The notes under the pieces were generated by a model that saw nothing but the letters and a program-made list of their open reading frames with translations, made no database searches and was not told where the DNA came from. Shown here one piece after another: positions 14,324-26,900 of a stretch of 64,000 nucleotides of DNA. The translations under genes and the position numbers were made by a program. Source of the stretch: Acanthornis magna (taxonomy: Eukaryota; Chordata; Aves; Passeriformes; Acanthizidae); the NCBI GenBank assembly GCA_036785705.1, contig JAWUZG010000355.1:601571-665570 (forward strand), written 5' to 3'. The first letter of the stretch is position 1, and every line of letters begins with the position of its first letter.

Positions 14324-14373
14324 ATGAGAATCTTCCCTGCACTGCTGCTGTTCTGGAAGAACTTGAAGGCTTT
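14324..14373 (+). other. Exon-like island, 50 nt
   Basis: It is preceded by a modest acceptor (TTTCTGAAATTACAG) and followed by a strong donor GTAAGTG at 14374. One frame reads ENLPCTAAVLEELEGF, starting after two bases that complete a codon and ending on a codon boundary; another begins ATGAGAATC and is open as well. The peptide is not recognised. The phase does not join directly to the 7074 island, so a missing exon would be needed between them. It could equally be a decoy. Confidence 0.2.
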
Positions 14374-16500
14374 GTAAGTGTAAATTGTGCCACGCACTAT
14401 GGTTATTTGACGTTGAACTCATTGTTCATGGTTGGATGCTAAATATGTTTTGCAATGTCATTTCCATAAAAGTTTGAAAAGAAGCAAGTCTTCCTTTATT
14501 AAGTAATGTTTCCTTCATAAATCCTGCTGACATTTTAGGATTGGAGGAAAAAGTGGAGACAAGTAGCTTTCAAATTTCCTTCTATCTTAGAATAACGCTG
14601 TGACCAAGTGCCCAGACTTTCTGGTGAGGTTTGCATGCCTTCCACTGAGTTTTTTACACTGGGGCAGCAGGTGAAAGGCATCTGGGTTTGTCCTGGGAGA
14701 GTTTATAGAAAGTCTTAAAAGGCATTTTATGAAGTTTTACTGAAATTTTAAAAATTTTTTGCATGGCCCCTACCCAAGTTCATGATTGTGAAATATAATA
14801 TAGGGATGAACATTCAATCCAGTCTACCTCTCCAATACAGAGGAGATACTAGAAGTTCATTACTTGAATGCTTTGGCATGATTTTTGGTTCTGTGTGCTA
14901 TTTGCCTGGTTTCATTCTGGTTTTCCATATTTCCTTCTTCAAATGTCTCTGTGGATTGTTCTAATGTAGTTTGGAAGTTGGCAGAGCATTGTCTTAATAT
15001 AGACACTTGGTATAGTGTGACATCCATTGTTTTCCGCTGTCACTAAGAGCAAAGAAATCTTGCTGAGCTGTGAAACTGCACACTTAAAACCAAGTGCTGC
15101 ATTTATGTGAAGTTAAACACATTCAATATCAAACTTTGCACAAGATTCAGATTTTTCTGTCCTAACTTTGCATGAAAAAGATCATCTTTTTCTATCTTAA
15201 CTTTGCATGAAAGAAATGAAGAAGATTTCTCTGAAGTCTGAAAATATTTGGGTTTGCATTCATTAATGTAGTGTCAGTATATAGATGACTTCTGCACTTT
15301 CAAAACAGGCTCAACTCCTCCCCCCGCAGTTTCTTTAGGGTGTTTAGAATGATCATGGTTTTTATTTCACTGAAGAGACAATACATTTCTTAAAAGGTAG
15401 CCATGACATATTGACTCCTTAATCACAGCAATAATTATACATGATTTTTCCATGTATCAGGATCAGCCTGTTTATTTCTGTGTGAGAAAAATAAATTATG
15501 TTTCTATATAGGATTCTTAAATGACGGTAGAAGAAAAAAGCAAAGCTCTGCTGGGAATTGCATCTATTATTAAGACTCTCAGAGCATTAAAAGCATTAGA
15601 ATAATAACCTGTTACAATAAACCAATGATATAGCTAAGCCCTCTCTTCTTGAAGAGGAGAAGTCTTGATTCATCGTTCAGGTGTAAATATATGTCACAGA
15701 AGTCAGTGATTTGGTAAGATATACAGTGATTCTCTGAAATTAATAAAACTTTAAAACAAAGATATTTAAAGCAGCAAATCAGGAACTGAAATGCCAGGAG
15801 TCATGGGAAAGATGGACTTGTTCTCATAAATAGTTGGTCTGGACTTTAATGAAACCATTTTATAGCAGAAACAAAGGAATATTATATTCATTATGATAAA
15901 GATATTATGAGATGAAAAATTTTCTATGCCTACACAGCGTACTTGCTTTCTGATAGCAGCTGTAATTTGTGTGGGTTCTATGCAGTCAGTCCATTTTTAA
16001 GTCTGTTGCATTATTCCCTATATTACAAAATGCCCATATGTTGTTAGCTTCTACTTTAAGGGAATAAAAGTAAAAGCTGTTTCTGCAAAGTCTAGCGTAG
16101 AGACTAGGAAGGTGTTTCTGCTGTTTTAAATCAATTATATTTGTCTATAGCACTCAGCATGGCCTCAAAAATAAAAGTTGTGAGGAGAGGGAGTAGGTTT
16201 CTTCACAACTTATCCTGAGCTATGTGTCCTGGAGAATTTTAATTTAGTTGGAAGAAACTGATCACATGACTGAGGGCTCTGGAGCTCTCTGATATGTAGT
16301 TCCTCTCAGTCTTAGGGGCAGCAACTATTTCAGCAATAGTCTGTCTTTAAATGTTAAGGTCTGAGAGATGCACCCATGTTCAAGCAGGTACTATCTTTGT
16401 ACTGTTGCATTTATCCTTTTGTTGTACTCCCAGTTCCCTGTAGCCTCTGCACTGCTATTAGGCACTGCTTTTGCCTGACTCTGACCCTCCTCCCCTCCAA
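14374..16500. other. Non-coding, no recognised feature
   Basis: AT-rich DNA. The phrase (T)AACTTTGCATGAAA occurs twice at about 15164-15211 with similar flanks, a minor local duplication. Nothing else is supported. Confidence 0.6.
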
Positions 16501-16511
16501 ACACCTGGGAG

Positions 16512-16520
16512 TATAAAAAA
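16512..16520 (+). promoter_or_regulatory. TATA-box-like element
   Basis: TATAAAAAA sits after a C-rich stretch with CCTCCCCTCC and a CACCTG E-box (about 16491-16507), and is followed by a locally GC-richer 130 bp. This is the geometry of a TATA core promoter, with a start expected near 16540-16550. No open frame or splice donor downstream clearly supports a transcript. It may be a chance match. Confidence 0.2.
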
Positions 16521-17871
16521 GCCACCATTAGATCCAGCCCACCGTTTGTATCCGGGGTGTGTTTCTTGTCAGTGCAGCCAGGGCCACTTCCACTGACAGC
16601 CGTGCTTGGAAGAGTTACGGACGGTCAGAAGTGTGGTCTGGCAATGGTTTATTTATAAGAAGGCAATGGGGGTGGACAATGGACACTGCTGACATCTTCA
16701 TTTAGGCATAAGAGCTGCAAGAACATTCTTTGATAGAGGCTGATTTTGAAAACAAACTTGCTCAGTGAGGAGGTGCTTGGTGAGGCTTCCCATATGAGAA
16801 ATGTCCATCTTTGGGGTAAACAAGAACATAACAACAAAATAAGCAGTCCAACTGCTGTTTCAGGAAACTGGTTTATTGATTACTTATGGCAATTGATACT
16901 CTAAATGCAGTTAAATTCTGGTGGGCCAAAAGCAATATTTGAGAAAGCTGATCTTCCCACGATTGACTGACACATGACATTGAAGCCTGATCCTTGTTTC
17001 TGGTTGACTTACAGCTAAGACTTCACCCTGTTTTGTAGCTTCTGTTTAAAACACATTGAGCTTTTTAATGAGATTTCGGGAAATTACTGTGTTTTTCAGT
17101 CATCCCTTTTACTTTCTTTGGTTTTGTAACTTACTGATAATATACTCTTACAAAAAATAGCTGTCTGCAAATGGTAGATAATGCGAGGGAGATGTAGTGG
17201 CCTGTAAACTTTCTTCTAGAGAAATTTAACTCTGAGTTCAAGGCAGTCTGATTGCCGAGAAGATAAGCTATGGTCAGTGGTGTGTTTATGAGTACAGAGA
17301 TCTTCCTGCTATGGGAGCACTTGACAAGAAACAGAGAAGGCATGTGAAGAGCTAAATATGCAGCAAGACTGTTTATATCCTCCTGACTACTTCGCTCCTC
17401 TGCCTATGCAGAGATTTCCTAATTTTCTGTCTTTATTCTTCTCCTTGATTTTATGTAGCTTAATCCAGGATTGCTTAGGGCAATTTGCTCATTATAGTGC
17501 AAATGTTTTAGTCTCTCTCTGTTATGAAGCAAGTTCCCTTTACTAAATTATTTTCTCATGTCGGTGCATTCTTTGCCCTGCCTCAAGTGGGGACTAAAGG
17601 AACAGATGTACTGCATATATACTGCATATCATTTTCATGTCTGCTGCAATATTTCTGTGTTATAGTGCAGAGAAAGACAGTGTTGTAGAGTAGTAGTTTA
17701 AACTTGTGGTAGTTTATCTTGCAAAGAAGAAAACAAATATTAACAAATGCTTTATACTTGTTATTCTGTAAGTTATCCAGATTTGCTGACTTCTACCTCA
17801 GCATTTCTATTTGTATCCTAACTATCATAATATCTTTGCCTTTTTAAAAAAAATATATCCTGTCTCCCCAG

Positions 17872-18043
17872 TATGGAATGATTTGCAGTACTTCCTCACA
17901 CATGTTAGCTAAAATCCCTGAAAGGCAGCTTGGGATAAGGGTCATCTTTTGTAGTGGCAAGAGGCTGCAGAATTTTTCAGCATTCAGTCAAATGGAAAGG
18001 ACTTTCAGTTCACTGTGGGAAAGAGAAAAGTGCACAATCTTTG
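17872..18043 (+). other. Exon-like island, 172 nt, weak donor
   Basis: An acceptor-like tract (TATCCTGTCTCCCCAG) ends at 17871 and one frame is open from there to a stop at about 18061-18063. A weak donor GTGAAT follows TTTG at 18044. With that donor the segment would start in phase 0 and end in phase 1, which would join in frame to the 34622 exon. The donor is poor and the translated peptide has no recognised domain. I include it only because the phase fits. Confidence 0.12.
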
Positions 18044-18379
18044 GTGAATCTTCCTGTTACTAACTGATTTTGAAAATATGTTAATTAATGTGATGAATTG
18101 TTACTCTTTCCATTTAATAGTTCAATTACAAAAGTCTGCTGAGAGCAGAGAGCAAAGCACACAGGTGTTCACCAAGCAGTGTGTGTGTGGTAGCTCGGCA
18201 GAGCCAGGGCTGGCCTGTGCAGGTGCCCACACTGTGCCATCTGAAATGTGTTTGTCACAGGGATCTCACACCATGTGGAGGGTGTATGCTGTACGTCCTG
18301 CTACTGCTGTCAGCAGCTGGATGACACTTAAAAGGCACAGTCATGGGCATGCCAGAAAGAAAGTTAGATTGGCATTCAA

Positions 18380-18480
18380 GAGGTTAATTAGAATAGGAAA
18401 GAGCAATTAAAGGGACGTGACGATGTCTTCATAAAACTGTAATTGAGCGCTCTTCATTAAACGATCTCATTAAATGAGGC
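18380..18480. promoter_or_regulatory. Enhancer-like segment rich in homeodomain cores
   Basis: Within about 100 bp there are many ATTA/TAAT cores: GGTTAATTAG, GCAATTAAAG, TGTAATTGAG, TTCATTAAACG and CATTAAATG. Dense homeodomain cores in otherwise gene-poor DNA are typical of deeply conserved non-coding elements, but AT-rich DNA produces such cores by chance too. This is inference. Confidence 0.2.
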
Positions 18481-21400
18481 AGAGGATTTTTTGTTGTTGA
18501 AATTCTGAACTTGCTGTTAAGATTCTCTAATCAGCTTTCTGAAAGGGGAGTTATTACAATACCATAACTTTTGAAACCTTTTATTGTTCTCAAGATACTG
18601 CGAGGTGTGTTTTGTGTGGATGTATTTTCCTTGGCATCAAAATGGAGAAATGGAAATAATAATGTTGCTTGTGTATGAATGTCACGAGTCCATTATTTTT
18701 ATTTGCCCCACCTATGAGACAAATGAAGGTTTAGCTCCTAGTTTCAGTAATTGCATCCTTGTATTATGTATGTTGTGTGGTAATGTGGCTGCACATGCAG
18801 AATACAAATCAATACCTTAACAGCAAGTAACAGATGGATGGCTCCTGCGAAAGAACTTTGTTGTCCATTTATTGATCACAGTTATGTTAACAGAGACATA
18901 CTATAACTACCAGTGCCAAAATAAACATCAGTTTAAATAATGGTCCTGTGAGAACAGGATTGTTGCTGGTTTACTTGGTGAGAGCAGTCTTGTCAACTGC
19001 TCGACTGATTCTTAAATTCTCTGAACTTAAACAAAGAGCAGGAATGTTTCAGAGAGATGTTTGTGTTGTATAAAATACCTTAAATATTGTGAAGAATTAA
19101 AGCATTTAAATCACAACAAATAAAACCTCCTATGGAAAAATATTAAGTAAAAAGAGGCACAGTGAAATGCTGCTGATTTAAAACCAACCAAAAAAGAAGT
19201 AATCGTTTTACCTAATGTGATGCTGTTCATATTCCTGCTGTGTATCATTGGCTCAATGATTTCTGTTGGTTTTCTTTTCTACCTCTGGATATAAGACCCA
19301 CAGAACTGCAGGGGCACATGGAGAAAGGACAGCAAAACTCAGTCTGCATCAAGTATTTCTGTTGTAGAAAGTAAGCAAAATGAAAGCAGATGGAAAAGCT
19401 TCATATCACTCTAAGTCCCTTACCATGACCCTCGATACTGTGTGCTGCAGCGGTAAACGCCCACACAGTGATTCGGTTACTAATTATTTTTGAAGTTATT
19501 GATGTCCTTCCAAAATCTTCTAAAGTGATTTACATGTGTGAGTGTGTGACATACATTTCATGGATATGTTTGTGCTCTTGTTTTGTCTCGCTCTCTGTTT
19601 TGCACTGTGGCCCCAGCTCTGTGACGGCCCCAGCTCTGTGATTGCCCAGTGTCAGTTATCTTCTTGCCTCCTCTTGGCACAAAAACAACTTGTTCCCTTT
19701 TAGAGGAAGCCCTGGCTACTGAACACAGATATATTGACATCTTTTCCACATATCCACCAGGGCCTGCTTTCTACAGAGCAATGTAAATATAACCAACCTG
19801 GAACAGCATGAATGCAAGCCAATATATGTCATTTGCTGCCAATTTTTCTTCTATATTGCAAAAGCAGTTTAGAGGCATCCACAACATACCCTTACTGTAA
19901 ACAGCATTGCTCTGATTAGTTGTAGTAATAAAAGTCCATTTTTCTTAAATGGCGTTTCAGTGAAGTACTAATTAATTCCAAGGATTTGGGAATTCACATT
20001 GTGTAGCTTGTGTTTTCTATTACCAACATATGTAATTTATTGTAAAAGAAAAAAAATACATGAGGGGAAGAAGAGAAAGACATATAACATTTTAAAAGTG
20101 ACAGGGAAGGTAGTAGGTAGTAGGTAGTAGTCTTTAATCTCAGACAACCTCCTAGACATAAACAAGGAAGGACCCTGTAGGAAATGTGGCTTTTTGCCTC
20201 CTGTCAGTAGGAGATTTTGAGATTGCATTGCCTGTGTTTGCTCTTGCCTTTTGCTCCTGAAGTTCAGAAGATACCATTACCCCTCAGTTGTGTCTTGGCA
20301 GCTACACTGGCTGCATTTGTATCCTCACAATTTTGGGAATATGGGACTATAGGAGGATAGAAGTGGCCCAGTGTTTTCTTTCCTCTTTTAGCATTTAAAC
20401 TAATTATCTCTTTTATTTAAGTAAATTACTGAAGAAACTATCCATGTGTTTACCCAGTTCTTCCATATGCACTGGAAAGCAGCTGTGGCAAATTCAAACA
20501 GAAGGCATGGCACATCAGCTCATACCCCTTCCCTCAGACTTAGCTGTTTTTTGTTTTGGGGGGTTTTTTTTAATGGTTGAATCCTGTCATTCCTTTGAGG
20601 ATTAGAAAGCTCTCAAAGACCTTCGAACCAGTGTCTTGCTTTTGTTCCCTTCCTTGTAGGGAGAGCACAGAACATCCCCTTGCCGCATTGGTTGCTGTCC
20701 CTTAGATAATGCATAGAAATGATGAGACCCACTGCTCCTGACAGCCTGCCTTTTTTTGGTGGGGGGGTAGAGCGGGAGGGAGCAGCATTTTTTATCTGTA
20801 GATGTAGAGGTGTGTCAGGAAGGTCAAAGAAAATGCACTAGTTTGCATGATTTAGCATATGGAGAAGATACCCAGAATTCAGCCTGATGTATAGCTCATA
20901 TCTGTGAGAGGAAAAGGAAACAAAGCCCAGACTATGATTTGCAACAACACTAATTTATATTGTGAATTATGCTTATGGCTGGCTGAATTTGACTGAGAAA
21001 TGAGACTGACATTACACATATTCTTTGGCCCTTCTTTATCTTCTGCTGAGGAGGAGAGAAACAGCCACTCTGTCCTCAAACAGGGATCTTGACTAGGGGA
21101 GCCAGAAGCACGCAGCACATAAAAATTGGATAATTGTGCTAAATAGAACTTGGAACTTTTTGTTCTGAATGCCCTTGTCAGACTGTCTTTCCTTATACTT
21201 GCCAGCTAATTAGCATCTACTGATAGTTATTTTGTTTCAGGGTGATAGGAAAACTTAATTTGTGCTGTTAATTACTTTTCATCAATTTTCCCATCTTTGA
21301 ATGGATAGTATATGTACCTATACTATTACTGAACTGAAAAAAACCCTCCTAGATGAAGTGAAAAAAAAAATATTAGCTTGTCTTTTCTCACTAATTTTAA

Positions 21401-23431
21401 TGATTTTTAAGAGAATGAGACTGGATTATGATACATTATATCTTAAGTGTAAATGCTAATTAAAATTGATTATAAATTCTAGCAAAATCATAAAGGCAGC
21501 ATGCAGCTCAGAGAATTGTTTTCAAATGAATTCCTGGAATCTTTCTAGATGCAATCAAAATGTTTTTAAACATTAATATGTTGGGTTACATAAAGAATTT
21601 TTACTTAGTCATTAGCCAGAAAAACAAGTGAAATCTTTATAATATGACCTATTATTGCTATCTAATGGAAATAATTGTGGAGACAGCATAATGTAACTAT
21701 GCAATGAGTTCTCTGAAATATATGTTCTGAAAGCTGATGAGATGACAAGCTGGATAAAATTGCCGTGTAAACACAACTTGGTTATGGAGTGCAGACAACA
21801 GTTTCTTTAATTGTAGGTTTTGATTTAGTGGGACTCATACCTTATCTGTGCTTTTGCTTTCTGATGGATGGAAATGTAGCACTTTCTGAACATTTCTGTT
21901 TTGTTAAGGTCTGTCTTACTTCTTTGCTGGCAGAAAGTGAGGAATTGGGTTTAACTGGGGAGTAGAGAAAGACAGCCAAAGTGACTTTTGTCAGTAGAAT
22001 CATTACAAAACTTATGGAGGCTTCTGCTGAAGTGTTACCAGGATGCCTCCTTAAGTCTATTTATGTTGGGCTGTGTAGCTGTGGAAGTTTGTCAGTGTCA
22101 CTCAGAAGCTGGGGAGCCATTGTGAGAAGAAAGCCACTTGTGCTTTCTTCTCCCTGTATTTGCAAAACTGTTCTCCAGCTCCACACCTGAAGGGATGCTG
22201 ATTTCTGTGAAGGCTGAAGAGTCCAGTCCTGTCTATAGTTTACACTTGCACAACTCATCAGCACACTCCCTCCCCAGGGACACAACCCTCTCAGACACCA
22301 GAGGTGCACCAGGATGGGTGTGTCCCCTCTCTCTGCCTGCCATTAGTGCAAGTGCAAGGGCTCGTCACCCAGGAGGAAGCTCGCTGTGTGTGCTAAGGGG
22401 AGCACCAGGCTGTTCACCCATGGCTGCATGCTTTGGCCACTGTCACCAATAACCCTTCAGACTCCTGGTGGAAGCTCCTCCCTTGATTTCAGATAGCTCT
22501 GAACCAGATACTTGTTTTTTATAGGTACACTTAGTATTGCTACCATCTGCTTCTAATTTTCCCTAACCCAGTAAAAGATATATGTAACCAGAATTGTCTA
22601 TCTGTTTACATTGCAAGTACCAAAGTTAAATAAAGAACAGCACAGCATTCAAACTTGGCAAAAGGCAAAGCAGGATCTGTCAGTGGGAACAGATTTTGCC
22701 TTCCTGATTCATGTGGCAATAGAGCAAAGGTGGCCACCACTCTTTAATGTACTTATGGTATAACTGTTTTATTAGAACAAGGGAAGCTATTCCTAACACT
22801 CATTCACTGGATTTGTCTCTGAGAAAGAGGTTATGATTGTCACAGGAAGGGTGCCAATAGGTGGGATTGATAGGTGACAGAAGTGTCCCTGAAAGAGCTG
22901 TCTGAGCCCTGGTGGGCTCCCTGTGGCTGGTGGAGCTCATGATACCTGGTCAAGGGGAAGGTGAGAAGCCCTAGGCAAGGGAATGATGCCTCAGTGATCC
23001 TGCAGGATGCATTTTGGGTGAGTGATTTGGATTGTTTTGCTATTAGTTGTCTAATTCAGCCAAAACTAGTTGAGCAGAGAGGAGGACATTAGATTTCAGT
23101 GGTATTTATCCTTCCTAAGAGTGTTACAGCTATTGGATGCTGGTAAAGGATTCATGCTTAAATTTGTCGGTAAAAATGCAAAACAAAACAGAGAAGCCAG
23201 CTCTCGACGTCATGTGTTGTTAATCGGTGGAAATCCTTGCCGCAGGCCATTGTGTGTATTAAAACATCATGCAAATTCCTGACAGTGTTCTCTGGAGAAT
23301 TAGTAAATGAGTGAAAGCATGCTTGGCTTAAGAAAAGCTGTGGCTGTAAATGTTTGGAGTACAGAGAGTACTTGAAGGAAGTGTAGTTCCTTCTCTTCCT
23401 CTGCCTGTTTCTGAGGCTTTGCCTTAGCCTC
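18481..23431. other. Non-coding with two minor tandem repeats
   Basis: Mostly plain AT-rich DNA. GGCCCCAGCTCTGTGA is repeated at 19609 and 19626 (period 17). GGTAGTA is repeated three times at 20109-20130. A G/T-rich burst lies at about 20547-20575. 22040-22450 is moderately GC-richer, with overlapping open frames on both strands but no recognisable product. Confidence 0.6.
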
Positions 23432-23979
23432 TGTCATGGTTTAACCCCAGCCAGCAGCCGAGCCCCAGGCAGCTGCTCGCTCTCTCCCCCACCAGTGGGA
23501 TTGGGGAGAGAATGGGAAGGGTAAAAATGAGAAAACTCATGGGTTGAGATAAAGACAGTTTAATAGGGAAAGCAAAAGTCAAACACACAAGAAAAGGAAA
23601 ACAAGGAATTAATTCAGTGTTTCCCAAGGGCCCCATCACAGGTAACAGTGACTTGGGGAGGCAAAAGCCATCACTTCAGATGTTCCCCTTCTTCCTACTA
23701 TATCCCCCCTCCCCTGAGCAGGATGTCACATGGTCTGGCATTTCCCTTTGGTCAGTTTGGGTCACCTGTCCCAGCTGTGTCTCCTCCCATGCACCTCCAG
23801 CCTCCTCACCAGCATGGCTGTAGGAAAAGCAGCAAAGACCTTGGCTCTGTGTATGCCCTGCTCAGCAGTAACAAAAACATCTCTGTATTATCATCACCAT
23901 GTTCAGCACAAATCTGAAACTAAGCCCCATATGAGCCACTGTGAAGAAAACCAACTGTACTGCAGCCAAAACCAGCACA
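23432..23979 (-). mobile_element. Solo LTR of an avian endogenous retrovirus (TGTCATGG type)
   Basis: The left end reads TGTCATGGTTTAACCCCAGC and the right end AAAACCAGCACA, giving the TG...CA termini of an LTR family that is very common in birds. Transcriptional sense is minus. On that strand a TATA-like GATATAG (from about 23700) precedes a CTATTAAAC poly(A)-signal region (about 23560). The length is 548 bp. There are no gag, pol or env remnants on either side, so it is a solo LTR. The five bases on each side (GCCTC and GTAAG) do not match, so either the target duplication has decayed or an end is slightly misplaced. I leave the formal family name open. Confidence 0.85.
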
Positions 23980-26900
23980 GTAAGATTCCTCATGGCTCTG
24001 TTCTTGTGGTTTTGTTGAGTGCTTTGCCTGATGTATTGCTCACAATCTTTTTCCTGTATATCTTTGCTTACAGTGTCATGTGTTTGTATATCCAATGATT
24101 TCTAGTCCCGAGAAGACAGCTGGTTTTCATTTGTTTAAGTAGGATGATTTCAGAAAGTAATTTCCAGAAAAACTGTTCCAGAAAAAACTCTTCCAAAGAG
24201 TTTGGAAGACTGCTATCAGCAAATGCTCTAGACAAGAAAAGAAATATTAGGAGAACATGCAAGCTCCAACATTTTTTTTCAGGTGCTTTTTCAGGTTGGA
24301 AGAGGAAAGCTGGGAACAGAGGGCACTCAAGGGCTCTCTCTTGACACTCCTTTCCTTCTACAAATGCTCTTATGCTATTCTTGCTTTTACTCTTGCCACA
24401 ACCGTATCCTCAGTATAAAACTGAACAAAGAGAATTTTCAAATGAATCAAACTAGAAAGCCTTTTTGAAGTATTTTCCAAGATATCTTGTCCATGCCCTA
24501 TCACTCAAAAAGAGGTCTTAATTTCATCCTATATTATCACAGAGCTATGTCAAAAATATTTGTAGGAAGAAAATAGAAATTGTTGCCACCTGGAGCCAGG
24601 TAACTATTATTTCACATTCCTCAGGTCTGTGGGAAATATATTGTAATTATTTTTTTACTTAATTTATCTATATTTTCCGTCAATTTCATTTAAGTTTATT
24701 AGTCTATATTAAATGTTTTTGAGGAGGAAGATCTCTTTGCTTTCTCTTCCGATCTTGTGAATGGAGCCATCCAAAAGCACTGCCATTTTCCTCTTAAAAA
24801 GACCAACCGAACAAAACAACCCACTCACATTGTAAAACAGACTTAAAACTGTCCTAGCAAAAATCTCTTAAAGTGAAGAGTTTCTATCTTTTTACATGTT
24901 TAAGCTGGTGACTTAAGTTCACATACAGACTGATACATTTTACCTTTTGACACAGAAAGAAGGTAAAATGAATAGCGCCATAGATTAAAGTGTTCTGTGA
25001 CCAGAGGCAGAGCCAAGATCTTCAGTGACAACCTTTATAATATTGGGCAACAAACCACAACAACAGTTGCTATGTCAGGCCCATGAATATGTGTCTGAGT
25101 TATAGCACGTTTTTAACAGTTTGCTAGCTTTGATTTCAAGGTGTCAGGCAATGCTAAAGCCTCTGCATTTCAGTGTGACGTTGCAGTGATTAAACTTCTA
25201 GCCTGAATTTGGTTAGCTTCAGCTTCCATTGATGTGAATTCTTATGAGTTTGTCTGAGGAAAAAGCAAAGAATATCTTCCACACTGAGTCTATGCACTAA
25301 CTGCCTCCTTATCGCATCTTAAATAAACTAAACAGGTTGTTTGATGTAGATGCTTCCAACATGAGTAGTCACATTAAGATAATTGAAGCTTTCTGTGGGG
25401 AAACGATGCACACCTTGCTTGTGCATAAGCCAGTGCTTGCCTGCTGCTGACTGGAGAATATGTGTAATGTGTCCCATTTTGTTATGCATTTCCACGGATA
25501 AAGAATGCCCTCAAAGTTACAAGTGTGACTTAATGGTGTCCAAGACCTATAGAGATGAAAGGAGCTTCCTAGGAAAACAATTTTTCTCTAGATTTTCTGG
25601 TGCTGGAGCTATTAGCAGCTGTTTTCAGCAAAGTAGGAGATGGTCATACTGCAGTCTTTTGCCACTGTGAAGGTGTGAGACTGAAAGATGTGTGAAAGTT
25701 TTCTCCCTGGATGTTGACCATGGTCGATATGTGGACCTCCTGTTTGATCTGCTTAATTTTCAGTTTCCTGGCTGTTTCCTTTGCAGTTTCCTAATTAATT
25801 TTGCAATATTCATCCAGACCTTATTGACTGTGCTCCTAGTCTGTGCTGTGAAAACTCAGCTGAGGAGAAAAGGTAAAAAATAAGCCTTTTGCTATTCATA
25901 TGCTTCACCCTCATAACCATCTTATCCTAGAAACAAACTGGAGAAGTGGTCTTTTAGGCCTTCTTTAAGTCAGGTGCAATTTCTTCAGCAAATGTGATTT
26001 TTTCTTATGCAATCCTCATCCTGTTCCTTCACTGCTGTGTGTTTCTAAAGCAAAATGGGCAATGCCCCCTCTGCTGTCCTAGCAGACACATCCTAGTGAG
26101 TTGCACTTGCTCCCATTAGCAGATCTACTGATGCCAGTGAGAACGTGTTGCAAAAAGCAAATGTCTATTTAGCTATTGTTATCTACTTGTTTATAGTCAT
26201 CATCTAATGCAGCTAACCTTGAAGGATGGCTCCTGACATGACCTTTAGGGATATTATATTTGATCTGTGTCTAAGTAGCAGTTCAGATAGTTTTGGTTTG
26301 GCCTTGGTCTTGAAATAAGGAAAGAGATTCTTCTTTGGAAAAACAATGCCAATTTGTCAGTAAATACAACTGTTTGTATTGAAAGGACAGTAAGTCACAG
26401 TCAGATTTTTGAATCTGTTAAACAAAGTGTGCTGCTTTTGACCTTTTAGGGTGTAACTGATTTGGGGGTCACAGTGATTCGATGTCAATCATCTTTCATG
26501 TGTACCATGGAATCTCTGGTAAATCTGTTTAATCTATACTGGCTTGAGAAGGAAGAGAAAACGATCTGCTGAAGCTGATGTGAAAGGTGCATGTGTTGGG
26601 AGTGAATGGTGCTCCTTCTCACTAACCAGTCAGCTTGAGGAAGACAAGTAGCTGTCCCTGTTTCTTGCAGGTCCTTGTAGTGACCCAAGTCCCTCCCTTT
26701 GGATGAGTGCACCTGTGCTTTAGGGCTGTATCACTTCCCTGCTGCCAGTCATCTGGAAGGGAGGAAATGCCTCTCCAGTGTTTTTTCACCCAAGTACACT
26801 GTCACTGCACTCCACCTCAGCAAAAGCCAGCGCTGACCTGTGCCTTCATCCATGTTTTCACTCAATTTGCTGCACAACATATAGGATAATGTACGTGGCA

